The notes below the pieces were generated by a model that made no database searches, was not told where the DNA came from, and worked only from the letters and a program-made list of their open reading frames with translations. From Paragordius varius (taxonomy: Eukaryota > Nematomorpha), in the NCBI GenBank assembly GCA_964247055.1, contig OZ176051.1:12090001-12154000 (forward strand): a stretch of DNA of 64,000 bases, in the 5' to 3' direction. This document shows, in pieces, positions 49,892 through 62,110 of this stretch. The translations under genes and the position numbers were made by a program. Numbering within the stretch: position 1 is the first letter of the stretch; the number at the start of each line of letters is the position of its first letter.

Positions 49892-50110
49892 GCATATCGT
49901 TTTGATGCTGTTTCGGATAAAGCCTTTACACGGCACATGGAGGCAGAAAAAAGATCAGAGCTGAATGCTCCACAAAGGTGTATAATATATGCAGTCCAGG
50001 AAGAAAACAGCGACATTTCCTCCCTGTTGTCACTAAGCTATTGTAAGGTAATTGGAGAGTCTCCATATTTTACCTGTGTTTTAATGTTGTTATCCAAACT
50101 TGCTTCGTAG
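49892..50110 (+). other. Open, GC-richer patch; possible exon of unknown function
   Basis: A frame of 72 codons without stop (AYRFDAVSDKAFTRHMEAEK..., ending at TAG 50108-50110) stands out from its AT-rich surroundings and is preceded by an AG. It has a charged, protein-like composition but matches no family I know. It could be a distal CELF exon, an exon of another gene, or chance. Confidence 0.25.
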
Positions 50111-50610
50111 ATTTGTCATGTATTGTTAATATCGTTTTCAATGTTTATGTGTTTTGTAACTATACTAAGCGATTACTCTCAAAAATTTATTCCTGTATAA
50201 AATACTCGATTTAATTTTATCGTTAAAATGTAGTGTCAACCTTTTTTAACCTTTTCAAGCCCATAAATGTTTTGGCTCATATTAGCGCTGTCTCTTAAAT
50301 CTAAAGCAGGTGTAATTTTGTGGAGCGCTCTTGTCAATTTCAGTAGTTCTGTCAGTGTTGGAATTTCACAATATTTATAAATATTCAATTTTTAGTTTAT
50401 TAATTGAATCACTCATTGTGTTAAGCAAAATCATACTGCATTCGATATTACTATAAAATATGCGATGGAAGGCGCATAAAACCCAGAGCTATAAAATAAT
50501 ATCCTAAAATATTAATGTAGAGAACTTAGGTTTAGGTCTCGAGTCATTATTTGGCACTTATATCGGTCGCAAAATTAGCCCACAATATAAAATTGGGCTA
50601 TAGTCTTAAA

Positions 50611-50938
50611 CCGGGATGTCCAACACCCGGCCTTCTGAGATATTATGTGCGGCCCGCGAAAAATTCGCAAAAATTACCAAATGAATACGAATTAATTCTA
50701 CACTTTACGAAAATGTACTCACAACACCTGATGTTATTTCTTAAGAATAATTCTTTCCAATCGTGTATGAAAAAAATTGGTAAAACAAACACTATTTTTA
50801 TAATCTTGCTATTTTTTTGACATTTTTATGTTTGAAATCTAATAAAATATTTATTATTGCCCATATGTTTTAAAATGCAGCCCGTCGGAATTGAGTCAAC
50901 AATGCGGCCCACCAACCCATTTGTGCTGGAAAGCTCAG
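50611..50938. mobile_element. hAT-like MITE with GCGGCCCGC motif, third copy
   Basis: It begins CCGGGATGTCCAACACCC and ends TTGTGCTGGAAAGCTCAG, with gtgcggcccgcgaaaa and aatgcggcccacc near the ends. The flanks (gtcttaaa / ctttaaaa) are only roughly alike. Confidence 0.65.
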
Positions 50939-50999
50939 CTTTAAAACATAAAATTTTATTAAAATTATAAAACATAACTTTACTAAATTTTAATTTTTA

Positions 51000-51760
51000 A
51001 ATGTAGGAAAGCCTGAGCCTCCCTAAAATGTGCTAGTTTTCGTAAAACAAAAGCGGTAGAATTTTTTTTACATATGGATATTATGACACTAAAAAAATAT
51101 TTTTTAAAATGCCCATTATATTTTTTAATTTATAGAACCGTAAAAATCATGTTTCTATCACCTATAAATTTGAGTTTGAGATTTATTGCCTCCAAATTTA
51201 AAATTAATTTGCAAAAAACATAAACTAAATTAAAGGTAAACAATTTTTACTAAATTAAAGGTAAACAACTTTTCATAAATAGAAATTTTTAGTAACACTT
51301 TTATGTAGATAAATTGTTTTTAAAATTTTAAAGTATTTGTATCCCGTTTCCGTGATTTTGTCATAAATTATGATTAAATTTATAAATAAAAATTTTAAAA
51401 AAGTATACAGTTTTGGTAAATAATTTGTCATAATTTAGTTTATTTTAAAATTTTATCGTGTAATCTCAGCATTTTTGCGTCAAAAAAACTAATTCATTTG
51501 GTGTTCAAAGGGATACTTTTAAAGCCCACAAATTTTAAATCTCATATGTTCTCCCTTTTAATTATAGGATATTTTTAATTTCTTTTCTATTGTAACTGCT
51601 TCCACATATTTAACATATTATGTTAATTTCAGCTTCAAATTTAATATTAAAAATGGTCTCGTAACTCTCGAAACCAACACACGAATACAAATGTTTTTGA
51701 ATCATATGTATATTTCATCAGGACATTTTTTTAAGTGTTTGTGTTCTACAAGAAGTTGCA
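51000..51760 (+). repeat. Worn copy of R2-like repeat
   Basis: Blocks tctcagcatttttgcgtc and atgtatatttcatcaggac match 44960 and 57725-58040. The edges are not definable by eye. Confidence 0.4.
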
Positions 51761-52120
51761 GTTTTTGAAAAATTAAAATTTTTTTCGCAATGTGGTAAGA
51801 TTCATATGTTAAGTTCCCTTACACAAAAGAATAAATATTCTAGGTTAGTGTTAAAATACCAATTTCAAATTCCTTATATGATTTGAAAAAATAATATCCA
51901 AATATATCAAAATAAAATATAAAATTGTCATATTTTTTTATCAGCCATACATGAATGTTTTGGGCTCAAGGGAAAACATAAACACCTAACACAAAATATA
52001 TATTTAAAATTATATATTTGACAAGCTGCTCAAATCCTAATCCAACCTGTTATCCTAATCTAATTAATACATCCATTTTTTAGTAATTTCATTCGAACAA
52101 GATTAAAATATGGCAACGAC

Positions 52121-53507
52121 TAGGGTTGTGCCCATTAGTCAATGACCTAGGGTCATGACCTAGGTCATGACCATGGTCATGACCACGAAAAAAAATGACC
52201 TAGGTCAATTTTTTTATTTTTTTAATTTTTTATTTTTTTAATTTTACAATTTTTAGGAAAACAAAACCTTATATTATTTATATATGTATTATTTTTTTAA
52301 AATATCATATGATACATATCTTTTCTTTACTTCCTAAATCATAATGAAATCAGCCTTGTGGAAATTTTTCGATCAAAAAAAATCAAGTTACATGCAAGAA
52401 ATGTAATGAAGAAACATTTAAATGAAGTTCATGAAAAAAATTTTATGATAGAAGGTGATGGTAAAGCAAGCTAATTATTTAATTTCTTAAGTTTAGTCTT
52501 AAAAATTTCTGTTTTCAAGATAAATTAGCCAGAAACATTTAGCAAAATTAATTATACATCCTCAACTCTAAACATAGTTGAAAATAAACATTTTCGGAGT
52601 TTCATTCATAGTTTAAACCTAATTATGCTATTCCAAATAGAAAACAGATTTCCAATAAATTATTAGATTCATGTTATGAAGATATAAAAATAGTTATTGG
52701 AATATGTAAAAATAATATTTTATTAATCGTCGATCCCTTTACCAATATTCGTAGGAAGCAAATAATTAATATTATTGGCCAAGGATCCCAAAAATCATTT
52801 TTATTAACTATTGACGCATCTTATCATATAGTAAGACTGCCGAATATATCTATAACATAATGGAACCAATTATAAAAGTTATTGGAAATTTTAATAATTA
52901 ATGCCATTGTGACCGATAATGCAGCGAACATGAATGCTGCTGAAAATTTAATTAATAAAGAATATCCTAATATAATATGACATGTATGCCAATGTCATAT
53001 AATATATAATTTGATCTAAGAATATATTAATCTTAATAAGATTACTGAAATTTTATATGTAGTGAGCACGAATATATATTCTATTAAGTCGTATAAAAAA
53101 TTTCAAGTATAAAAAAAACTTTGAACCATCCTAAGTTAACGTTAAGTTTATAGACAGTGACTCGTTGTTACACAATCTAAATAATTAGAGCATAAATAGG
53201 CTTAAATAAATGCATATTTTTTCATTAGTCTTAGCTTTCTGTGATTTGAAGCTTTCTATAAGTCTTTATGTATGATTCCAGGAAACATCGTTAATTGTAG
53301 AAATTTAAATTATCAGGATTGGTGAAAGTATAATTTTAAAAAAATATACACTTTATGTAAAAACCTTTTTTATGTGATTTAATCAAGTATTTATGTGTGT
53401 AGTTATTTATTATTGGCAATAACATATGGTATGACCTAGGTCAGACCTAGGTCGGACCTAGGTCTGACCCCCTTTTTCGAAAAAAGGGGGTCAAAATCAC
53501 AACCCTA
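52121..53507 (+). mobile_element. hAT transposon remnant (hAT-2) with exact 8-bp target duplication
   Basis: TAGGGTTGTG and CACAACCCTA are perfect 10-bp inverted ends, flanked by identical GCAACGAC (52113-52120, 53508-53515). Both subterminal regions hold repeated palindromes GACCTAGGTC / GGTCATGACC, likely transposase sites. Inside are transposase relics: ALWKFFDQKKSSY (BED-finger-like start), PNRKQISNKLLDSCYEDI and AIVTDNAANMNAAENLINK, a classic hAT block. The frame is interrupted and the C-terminal half is missing, so it is not autonomous. The exact duplication suggests a moderately recent insertion. Confidence 0.88.
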
Positions 53508-54038
53508 GCAACGACGCATATGTTTTGCTTTTTTGTAATGAATATAAGCCAAAATTAATCAAATATATATTAGCAATTATGTTAGTACATCTTTTAAATT
53601 TTCAGACGACAAAATGGCTTCTACCTTGATCCTATTGACAAACTACCAACATCCCATTAGTGCAATACGCTTAGCTTGATAATTTATGATACCTTATAAA
53701 GTCAACAAACAATTCAAATATAATCACATTCTGTTTATACTTACTCTAGCTAAATTATACCCGGGACGCAGTGGCATTATCAAATTAATTTTAATTTAAA
53801 AATATAATATTTATTTTAAACATTCCTACTACACCCTTTTACATGAATAATTATATTATTTTCTATATATGAATATTTAACTATATGGGAGAGTGTAAGT
53901 CTCTAGTCCCATAGCATATTTTTGGTAATTGGATGTGTGGCTTTTTACCAAATTCATTTGAACATTTGTGGGTATGGCAAACACATTTTGTTTTCAATGA
54001 ACCTTAATATTTATATACATGATTTTTTATCAAATATA

Positions 54039-54229
54039 CAGTATGAGTAAGTATACATTGCTAGAAAGTTTTAATTATTACCAAATAGTAAATACAACAA
54101 AGGGCAGTATTATTGGCTTATAGTTATGTTTTTCACTTTTTCTATTATTAGCCAATAATACTGTCTTTTTTTGTATTAATATTTGGCAATAATCAATAAC
54201 TATCTAGCAATGTATACTTAATCATTCTG
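54039..54229. mobile_element. Palindromic MITE, family P1, copy 4
   Basis: It begins CAGTATGAGTAAGTATAC, ends TACTTAATCATTCTG and has TA flanks. The inner arms include agggcagtattattggctta and its complement. Confidence 0.8.
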
Positions 54230-54553
54230 TAAATTTTTATCAAACATATCATATTAATAAAATTATTATTGATAAAAATGTTAATAAAAACAAAACATAA
54301 AAAGTAAAGACGAATATTTTTTATAAGAAAAACCATATATTTTAAATTTTTATCTTACTAATGGTAATTATTAATCGTTTAAAATTTCCACCAAAACAAA
54401 ATGTGAAAGTTAGAAAAGTTATGGATATATAAAATACCAGTCTTTACTTTTTATGTTTAACTTAAATACTATTTTCCATATTATAAATAGAATGTTATAT
54501 TTTGCAAAACAAAAACAACTCTAAAACATTTAAAACATTATATTCATTATATA

Positions 54554-54748
54554 CAGTTGAGTTGTATACATTGCTAGAAAGTTATTAATAATTGCCAAAT
54601 AGCATCATATGCAACAAATAGAATTATTATTGGCGAATAATGTTAAAAAGTGAAAAAAATAACTATATGCCAATAATACTGCCCTTTGTTGTGTACGCTA
54701 ATTGACAATAATTAATGAAAAACTAGCAATGTATACTTACTCATACCG
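54554..54748. mobile_element. Palindromic MITE, family P1, copy 5
   Basis: It begins CAGTTGAGTTGTATAC, ends GTATACTTACTCATACCG and has TA flanks. It lies 325 bp from copy 4 in the same orientation sense. Confidence 0.8.
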
Positions 54749-55989
54749 TATAATCATTACGATTCATTATCATATCTTATATATTTTTATAATAATAAAT
54801 TTTTTACACAAACAAATATTTTTGTGGATTTGAATGAAAATTAATCCAGCGGCCTGTGTAAATGGTCCCAAAATATTGGAAGTAATATAACTAACCAAAT
54901 TAACAGGTCAGATTTAAACCATTTTAAAATGCATATCTTAAAATATTGTATGGGGTCGCAATCATATCATAGTAGAAGAAATAATCAAATATAAATTATA
55001 CATAGTTTTACCCTAATATAAAATTTATTAATGAAACTTTTTAAATAATAATGAAATAATATTTTAAATAAATCTGAACAAAAAAGGATATTTAATGATA
55101 CAAATTTTATGCATTTCATTATTCATCATGGCTGTTTGACTCATATTTATCTCAAAAATGGTTGATTTTTTATGAGTTTGTGGCCCTCAATTTTAAAGAA
55201 GAATTTTATATTAAATATTACTTGAGATTTCTCTTTGCTCGTTTATTCGTTTTTGTTAATAAAATTAGAAATCCTTCTCCATTTCATCAACTAATATGGC
55301 TGTTAACCCATTTATGGCTAGATAGGGTCTAATGCTAATGTGACCAGATAGGTTGTTTTTCGCAGTACAGTACTGGGTTTTCAGAAAAAAACTTCGCCTG
55401 AACTGCGCCCACTTTTGTAATGCTTTTTGAATTAAAAAAAATATTTTTTTATAAATATATTATATACCTTTTATTTATTCAAAAAAATTATTTTAGAATT
55501 TAATATAGTACCGTCTGTAAAAATATCCCCATGATTTGTTAAGAAAGGTTCATTCGGTAAAAATAAGATTGGCCTATTTTTAATTGGTTAATATTCTATT
55601 TTCTCGAATTATACATAAAACTTAAGATTGCGCCTTTTCACGCAGTGGTGAAACTATTTATCTCGATCGTAAGATTCAGGCTAATGGCTCTTTCACTCAG
55701 GGCTTCCGCAAAAGGAGGTGCCTAAAAATACAAATAACTTAATTATGATATTTTAATAAATGTTTGATCATGTTAGAAAGTTTATTTTTTTTTATAATTA
55801 TCAAACGAAAAATTATATAGAAAATTGTTATTCCCATAACATATTATGTAAAATTTACTAGCTGGCCGTGTTACGCTTGGCTGTGACGTATCACCGATAA
55901 TTATTCTTAATAATTTACAATAAATAGAGTTAATGGATATAAAAAAATAAGTAAAGCATATTTAACAAAAAGAATATCTTTGATTATTA

Positions 55990-57050
55990 TTTTACGGGTA
56001 TAGGCTCAAATATTGTTTACTCAAAATTGACCATATTTAAACTGTCCCTTATTAAAGTTCAGAAATGTGTTTAACTCGTATGGCTTCTTAAGTTTTTTGA
56101 AAATTAGCTTTAAAACCACACCATTTTTGTATGGCGTCTCAGTTTTAAACCGGTAGACCCCACCCATAGACCTATATGGAAAAAGCGCTGTTAAATTTTT
56201 TGCCTTTATGAGGCAAATATTTGGAATCATTTTTGATATCATCGTATCATGGGTTATTTAAAAAAATACCTCAACCTCAATAATAATTATATGATGGCGT
56301 ATTTTTAGGGCGTAAAGGCCCCAAATTAACAAATTTTAAAAACCCCTGACCTTTTTTACATAGTTACGACTAATATTTCAAGCTTTTAATGATCTTATAT
56401 GGCTTCATAAATTTCCTCTAAATTAGCTCCAAAACAACGCTATTTCTTTATAGTGGTGCAGTTTTTGGCGGTTAGCTCCTAACCGCAGGTATAAAAAGGG
56501 CTGGGAAAATTGCCTTTAGATGGGGAATATCTGGAATTATCATGGAATCCATATATTCCTATTAGACTTATAGGTTTTCCGAAATTTGGCTCCAAAAGTA
56601 TGCTGTTTCGATATGGTGGCGCGGTTTTAGGCGGTTAGCCCCCTAACCAAGGGCGAAACAAAAAACGCTCGATTACAATTTTTGCCTTAATTCAGGTAAT
56701 AGCTGGAATCATGATTGATTCCATATGCTCTCATGGGATTTTCGAAAAATTGCCTCAAAACCAAAAGGTTTTTCTACGGTGGCGCATTTTTCAGAATAAG
56801 GCCTAATTAAGAGGTAATTTTATAAAACCGCTCTACTTAAAATTTTACCTTTTTACGGTTAACATTTCAAGCCCTTATTGAGCTCATACCTGATAAGTTT
56901 TCTAGAAGGCCTCCAAAGTCACGCTGTATCGATATGGTGGCTTGTTGGCGGGTAGCCCCCTACCCAGAATCCAATATAAAAAAAGAGGTTCTATAAAAAA
57001 TTATTGCCTAACCCGTTTTTTACACGGAGTTCGCCCGAACTGGGGGCCCA
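55990..57050. repeat. Diverged ~161-bp tandem repeat array
   Basis: The block GGTGGCGCGGTTTT...GGCGGTTAGCCCC...TAACC recurs with landmarks at 56133, 56296, 56455, 56618, 56781 and 56939, spaced 163, 159, 163, 163 and 158. Each unit also has a 'tgccttta..gg.aata.ctggaatcat' block, a lysine-codon-like tttccgaaa.ttggctcc block and a hexamer atatgg. At least six units are present. The array is GC-richer than its surroundings. Confidence 0.8.
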
Positions 57051-57249
57051 ATTTAAAAAAGGGCGAAGCTATGGTCGGGGCATTCATTAATGATTATATG
57101 TTTTTGACATTTGGATTTGAATGGGTCTACCGGTTTTCCGGAAACAGATCCCAAAACCAGTATTTCCATTTTTATAAATATATAGATTGTATATGGCATG
57201 TTCGATAACTTTTTTTTCGTATTAAAAAATTAATAATTTATACGTTTAT

Positions 57250-58070
57250 ACTCATCAGGGGGAGGTATGATATTTCTTAATTTTTTTCCTAAACTTTAAT
57301 TTTTATTGTTTTCTTATTTTTTTGTATAAATAAAGATATTTTAAAGCGTACTTCAAACTATTTTGAAGCATGATGGAAACGGTATAATGCTTTAAGATAT
57401 AAAACCCTTTTTCTAAATATTTCGATGATGTTGAACATTACTATAGGTTCAGAATTTTAATTTAAAGATTTGTTTGCTCGCAAATTTTGGCCAATTTTTG
57501 TAAAAAAACACAATAGTTCTTAGTGAGAAAAACGTATTGCAATATCAAATTAATATATATATAAAGTATATAACCAACCGTTCATATCGTTTCCATCATG
57601 CTAAAAATAGTAAATACGCTTCAAAAAATTTTGTTAAAAATTAAATTTTTAAAAGTATGGATTTTTTAAAAAATATATTTAATTGATATCAGGATTTAAC
57701 ATGTATTTAAAATTTACACAATGTCGGAATTTTTGCATTTTCTTTAAGAAAACTGTCCATTTTAAGAGAGCCAAAAAATTTCGGACTTTCAGAGCCCTTA
57801 TCTAACATAAAATTTTTATTGTTTTGATTTTTGTATGAAGTTTATATGTTTTAGTGATATTTTTTGAAATAAAGCATTTATGTTTTCACCAAAAAATATA
57901 TTTGAAAAAATTGCTCACCTTTTGCATTTTTTTGCTGTTTACCACAAAGGTGTAAATATTCTTAAATAACTCGCAAAGGTTAGGACCAGAAGCACCAGGA
58001 TAATCCTGAATTTTTCCTATCATAATATATATATTTCATCAGGATATTTTTTGTGGAAACTGTGTAATAT
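57250..58070 (+). repeat. Worn copy of R2-like repeat inside hAT-3
   Basis: gaagcatgatggaaacggtat, cagaattttaatttaaagat, catatcgtttccatcatgct and gtcggaatttttgcatt line up with 44640-45000. It lies between the tandem array and the right end of hAT-3. Confidence 0.45.
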
Positions 58071-58150
58071 ACCATACCGATGGTGAAAAAACAGGCAAAG
58101 TATGTTTTAATTTTGTACTGCGTCCAAGTTCAAAGTATCTGGTCACTTTA

Positions 58151-59519
58151 GTCTAATCTCAATTATTATATATTACCGAACAAGATAGATAATTTTAGGG
58201 TACTTAAATACGGCGCGGTTAAATTGAAAAATATTTTTATATCAAATTTTAACAAACATCGTCAGGTATTAAAAAAAAATATAAACCCAATAGTCTAATA
58301 TCTAATAATTAAATATGGTAAGTAAAGTATTAAAAAGGAAAGGAGAATTTCCCACAAATTTGACATACTAAGCTTCATTAAAATATATAATTTAATTAAT
58401 TTTAATATATATTTTTCGGTATAAAATGCTGTGGTTTGAACGAAGATTAGCGTGGAAATCACGTTATTCTTCACGTCCATTTAGTACAAATTTTCCTGAG
58501 CATTGAATTAAAAAGGTTTCTACCTGCTTAATTTGCGGACTTGTCTTTTTACTGATTAAAGAGTTTTATTCGGTTTCCATAATTTGTAGATGGGGTTCTT
58601 TAGTCATCCATTGATCTTTACTGATTAAAAGGTTTGTGAATTTTGAGGGTTAACCTAAAATACACATTTAATTGTTTTTATGTTTCCTACATCAAAATTA
58701 TGCTAATTGGTTAAAATTTTCAGGTTATGGTTTAAACGAGTATAAGTGAATTTTGACATATATAAATAATTTTATTTTTATAATTTCAATAACCAATGAT
58801 GGATTTAATGTTTCACGGGCGTTTCAATGTTACATAAATCGATTATTCTAACCCAAAATAACGCTTTTTAACTGTGCTAACTGATTAATTTTTTGCTCCC
58901 CTGTCGTAAAAATTCATCTCATCAGGCCTCAAAAATCTTGTTGATAATATACTATTCTTTAAATAGTTTGTGTCAAGTTTACTGCCTATTTTTAGATTTT
59001 TTTATCCTAAGATGCAACCTAGTGATTATTTTAAGTTTTATAAGTTTCATCCATGACCAAGCCCCCGAATCTATTTTTATAAAAAATCCTATTTTAAGCA
59101 AAAATATTTTTAGAAAATGATCAGGTAAAACTGAAGCCTTATTTGGTCATAATCTTATTTTAGAACACTATATTTTATAAATAAGCGATACGCATATTTT
59201 ACCCTCTTTTGTGTAAAATAAGTGAATTAAATATTGACATAAAAATGATAAAAAACTAATATTAGATTTCAACAGAATTACACACCCTTTTTTGTTATTA
59301 TTATACATAAATATAACTATGACATAGTTATCAAAGAGATATCTGTTCATATTATTAACCTATTTCAACAATAGAGTGAGTACTATTACTGTGAAAGTTG
59401 AACAGTCATTAGCCCTTGACATCTGACGCAATATAAATCAGAGATGCCCGCCCATATATATAAAAAAGCTAAAATTCCAAATTAAAAGTATATTTGTTAT
59501 TGATAGTAACTTTGTAAAA
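58151..59519. other. Intergenic spacer before the small secreted-protein gene
   Basis: AT-rich with no coding sequence I can support. The right end should contain the promoter of the gene at 59520. Confidence 0.5.
59454..59466 (+). promoter_or_regulatory. TATA-like box of the small secreted-protein gene
   Basis: tatatataaaaaa lies ~55-65 bp before the start codon at 59520, just after a locally GC-richer patch (gcccgccc). The position fits a core promoter with a short leader, but TATA-like strings are common in this DNA. Confidence 0.35.
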
Positions 59520-61135
59520 ATGAAATTCTACTCCCTAATTGTAGCAATCATCCTTTTGAAAGCGATATATTCGGACCGTGGTAATTTTTTTTATTATCTT
59601 TAAATAATTATTGGCCAACTCTAAGAGTGTATTGCAGTATACGCATTCATGTTTAATAGGCTTGTATATATAATCATCATGTAAACTCACTAATACCGAT
59701 ATTTTTATAATTGAAAAAAAATTCGATTATCGCTGAATTTAGGTTATATTAAAATGATTTGTTAACTTAAATAGGTATTACACAATTGTTTTAGTAATAA
59801 ATATATTCGAGGATGGAATTTATGATTAAATCATTTACCATACCTTGGTAATATCTGCTTTATAGCAATCAATGAAAGCAACTTTTTTAGCCGATATTTT
59901 TTTATAATAAATATTTTTTCCATATAAATAAATTATTAGTTGCTAAAATTTTTATATAACAACGCATTTTTTATTCAATCTTTCAGAGATTTATGCAATA
60001 AAATAAAATAAGAGTTAGGGTCCTTTTTGCTTGTTGATTTAAAAATAAGGTTATTTGGGCCGATACTACCATAACAATAAACAATTTTTACTTATGAGAT
60101 TAATTTAAATTAACCATAAATGTACAAATATGTATATTTGTTATTCAGTTACCGAAAATTTGAGAATAACATACCAAAAGGATCCCAATAGACCCGACTG
60201 TAATAATTGTTATAAAGTTGGTCGATCGTATCATCCTTATGTGTACAGTGTATGGGTAAAGATCACTCTCAAGGATAAACTGTTTTATGATAATTATGTA
60301 AGAAATAAAATACTTGATTATCTCATTTTATTTGAATCAAATTGGGTTATCTAAAGATTCCAGATTTTTAGATTGATTTAATTTACTATCCCAAAATAAA
60401 TTATATCAATGAGCCAAAATATATAAATAGAAATTTGTTTTGAAAAAGGTTCCATATCAAACTATTCGACGCCTATTTATTTTAAAAATTTTCTGCAAAA
60501 TATTCTGTTGTTTATTCTAACGCTAAAATTAGAGTTTTTATCATAAATATCGTATAAAACATACATAACAGAAAAAGTGGTTTATTTTGCATTATATTTG
60601 TATTTAACTAATCCATTCATGCCATGTTAACAAATTTCTTTATCTTGAAGTGTTTATCCATAAAATAACTAAAAAAATTTCATGATTTTTTTTTATATTT
60701 TGGTGCATCAATATAAGTGGAAACTTTTGCAATAAAAATATTTGATTTTAAACAGGCTTGAGCTCCCCATAGACCCCAATTTGAATCGGAAACTGTTCAA
60801 GAAATATGCAATATCGAAAAACAATTTCAATATATATTGTTTTAAATAATATTAAAAAGAGATATTATATGAATATATATGGTAATTGCAAAAAAGCAGA
60901 ACATGCGAAAGCTTTAAACTGGTTATAATACTTTAATGCCTCATTTACGGTCATATTCTAAAAACTTTCTTTTATATTTTCTAAAATTTAGATAGTAGGC
61001 GAAGATGTTACCGTAAATTTCAGGGATCACCGTGATGAAATCTTTCACGTACTTATGACATACAAATTAAATAATGGAACCAAATATGTCATAGATGATG
61101 TCTTTAATCCTCAAACATGGGACCGATATCATTAA
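59520..61135 (+). CDS. Small secreted protein with CxxC motif, unknown function
   Basis: Three exons, 59520-59580, 60149-60297 and 60992-61135, join in phase to 354 nt: 117 residues plus stop. The start MKFYSLIVAIILLKAIYS is a clear signal peptide with predicted cleavage near residue 18. The mature ~99 residues have only two cysteines, in DCNNCYKVG, then a hydrophobic-alternating stretch YVYSVWVKITLKDKLFY that looks like beta strands, and the tail FNPQTWDRYH before TAA. One single-domain secreted protein with a CxxC loop is likely; the small size and strand pattern recall cystatin-like or NTR-like folds, but I do not recognise the family. A polyadenylation signal candidate (AATAAA, 61193-61198) lies 58 nt after the stop. 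Confidence 0.72.
60370..60810. mobile_element. Worn T1-family MITE in intron of the secreted-protein gene
   Basis: ggttccatatcaaactattcg, aaaaagtggtttattttgca, ttttaaacaggctt and ccccaatttgaatcgg follow the order of the inverted T1 copies at 22923 and 35722. The ends and TTAA flanks are no longer clear. Confidence 0.6.
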
Positions 61136-61192
61136 CTCGTTTAAACTTTTACCTTTTACTGAAAAGTAGTTCAATTTAGTTCACACATATTA

Positions 61193-61198
61193 AATAAA
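61193..61198 (+). promoter_or_regulatory. Candidate polyadenylation signal
   Basis: AATAAA 58 nt after the stop of the small secreted-protein gene. Position supports it; chance occurrence is possible in AT-rich DNA. Confidence 0.4.
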
Positions 61199-61416
61199 TA
61201 AATTAAAAGATTGTATCTGATTAAAATTTATTTTTATTATATTAAGAGGTTTAGTGATACTCCTTATTCCCAAATAAATATTGATATATTACAATATCTT
61301 TTTTCGTTTTACATGGTCAGTTAAATTTTAGGAATTTTAACAGGCTTCTACGCTGAAAAAATAGTCAGCTGATTCGTTCTGGCATATTCATATAATTGTG
61401 TAACTAATGCTTCAAA

Positions 61417-61602
61417 CAAGAGTCGAGTTATTATTTGCGGCCCGTGGAAAATTTGGTCAATAATATAGTAAAATTTAAAATTTAAACCAATTTTCTGGAT
61501 GAATCCATCCAATACGCAAAACTAGGTTTGCATAATAAAACTATTATTAATGCCCATATATGTTTCCAGCCCGCAAAGCCATTTGTATTGGACGACACCC
61601 TT
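61417..61602. mobile_element. hAT-like MITE with GCGGCCCGC motif, fourth copy
   Basis: It carries tttgcggcccgtgg and ccagcccgcaaagccatttgt near its ends and finishes attggacgacaccctt. The flanks gcttcaaa (61409-61416) and gctttaaa (61603-61610) match at 7 of 8 positions, a near-intact 8-bp duplication. Confidence 0.7.
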
Positions 61603-62110
61603 GCTTTAAACATTATACTACCCTTTTCCCAAATAAATGTCAAATTGATATTTGAAAAAGACAACAATTTAAGATTATAACTTTTTATGGTAACATACTT
61701 TGGGATCATAATAATTCCGCGCCTAATCAAATAACTATATCAAAACACAATAATTATTATGCGATCTTTTACTATGGCTATGATTGAAATTAAATGATTT
61801 GATAATCTAATTTTTAATGTTTGGTCATCTCATACATAACAATAAAAAAATTTAAGTCATTAAATAATAGTCAAATATTTGTATATTCTGTTTAAGAGTT
61901 GATTAAAATATAAAACACCGATAATATGTAAAAATAAAAGAGGTATCAAGAGTGTTCTGTAGACAATTTAGGATATTGTTTAACTGTGATAAAAATCCTC
62001 ATAAAAATATTAATACATTTTCTGTACTTTAATGTATACCTTTAATTTAAAGTTGTTTTAAATTGAATAAATTTTTGATTAAGAGAGGAATTCATGCTAC
62101 AATGAGAAGC

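Larger units (their letters stand above)
49395..52120. other. Intergenic region after CELF
   Basis: It holds the CELF 3' UTR and then repeats: an open GC-richer patch (49892-50110), a GCGGCCCGC MITE (50611-50938) and an R2-like stretch (about 51000-51760). No gene with recognisable domains is present. Confidence 0.5.
53516..55334. other. Intergenic AT-rich DNA with two P1 MITEs
   Basis: Apart from the two P1 palindromes (54039-54229 and 54554-54748) I see no genes or other structure. Confidence 0.5.
55335..58150. mobile_element. 2.8-kb element with hAT-like ends (hAT-3), non-coding
   Basis: The left end AATGTGACCAGATA and right end TATCTGGTCACTTT are inverted repeats, extended by a shared cgcagtac block just inside each end. 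Flanking 8-mers gtctaatg / gtctaatc match at 7 of 8. The ends resemble hAT-1 (GGTGACCAGA), but no transposase is visible. The interior is the ~161-bp tandem array (55990-57050) followed by R2-like sequence. Either a hAT-like element captured satellite DNA or the ends flank it by coincidence. Confidence 0.55.
61136..62110. other. Intergenic spacer between the secreted-protein gene and GPCR gene
   Basis: It contains a GCGGCCCGC MITE (61417-61602) and AT-rich DNA. The two genes converge, so both 3' UTRs lie here. Confidence 0.55.

Noticed and set aside
56942-57208. 88-codon open frame near the tandem array
   Set aside because: It crosses the edge of the 161-bp array; the other units do not keep this frame open.
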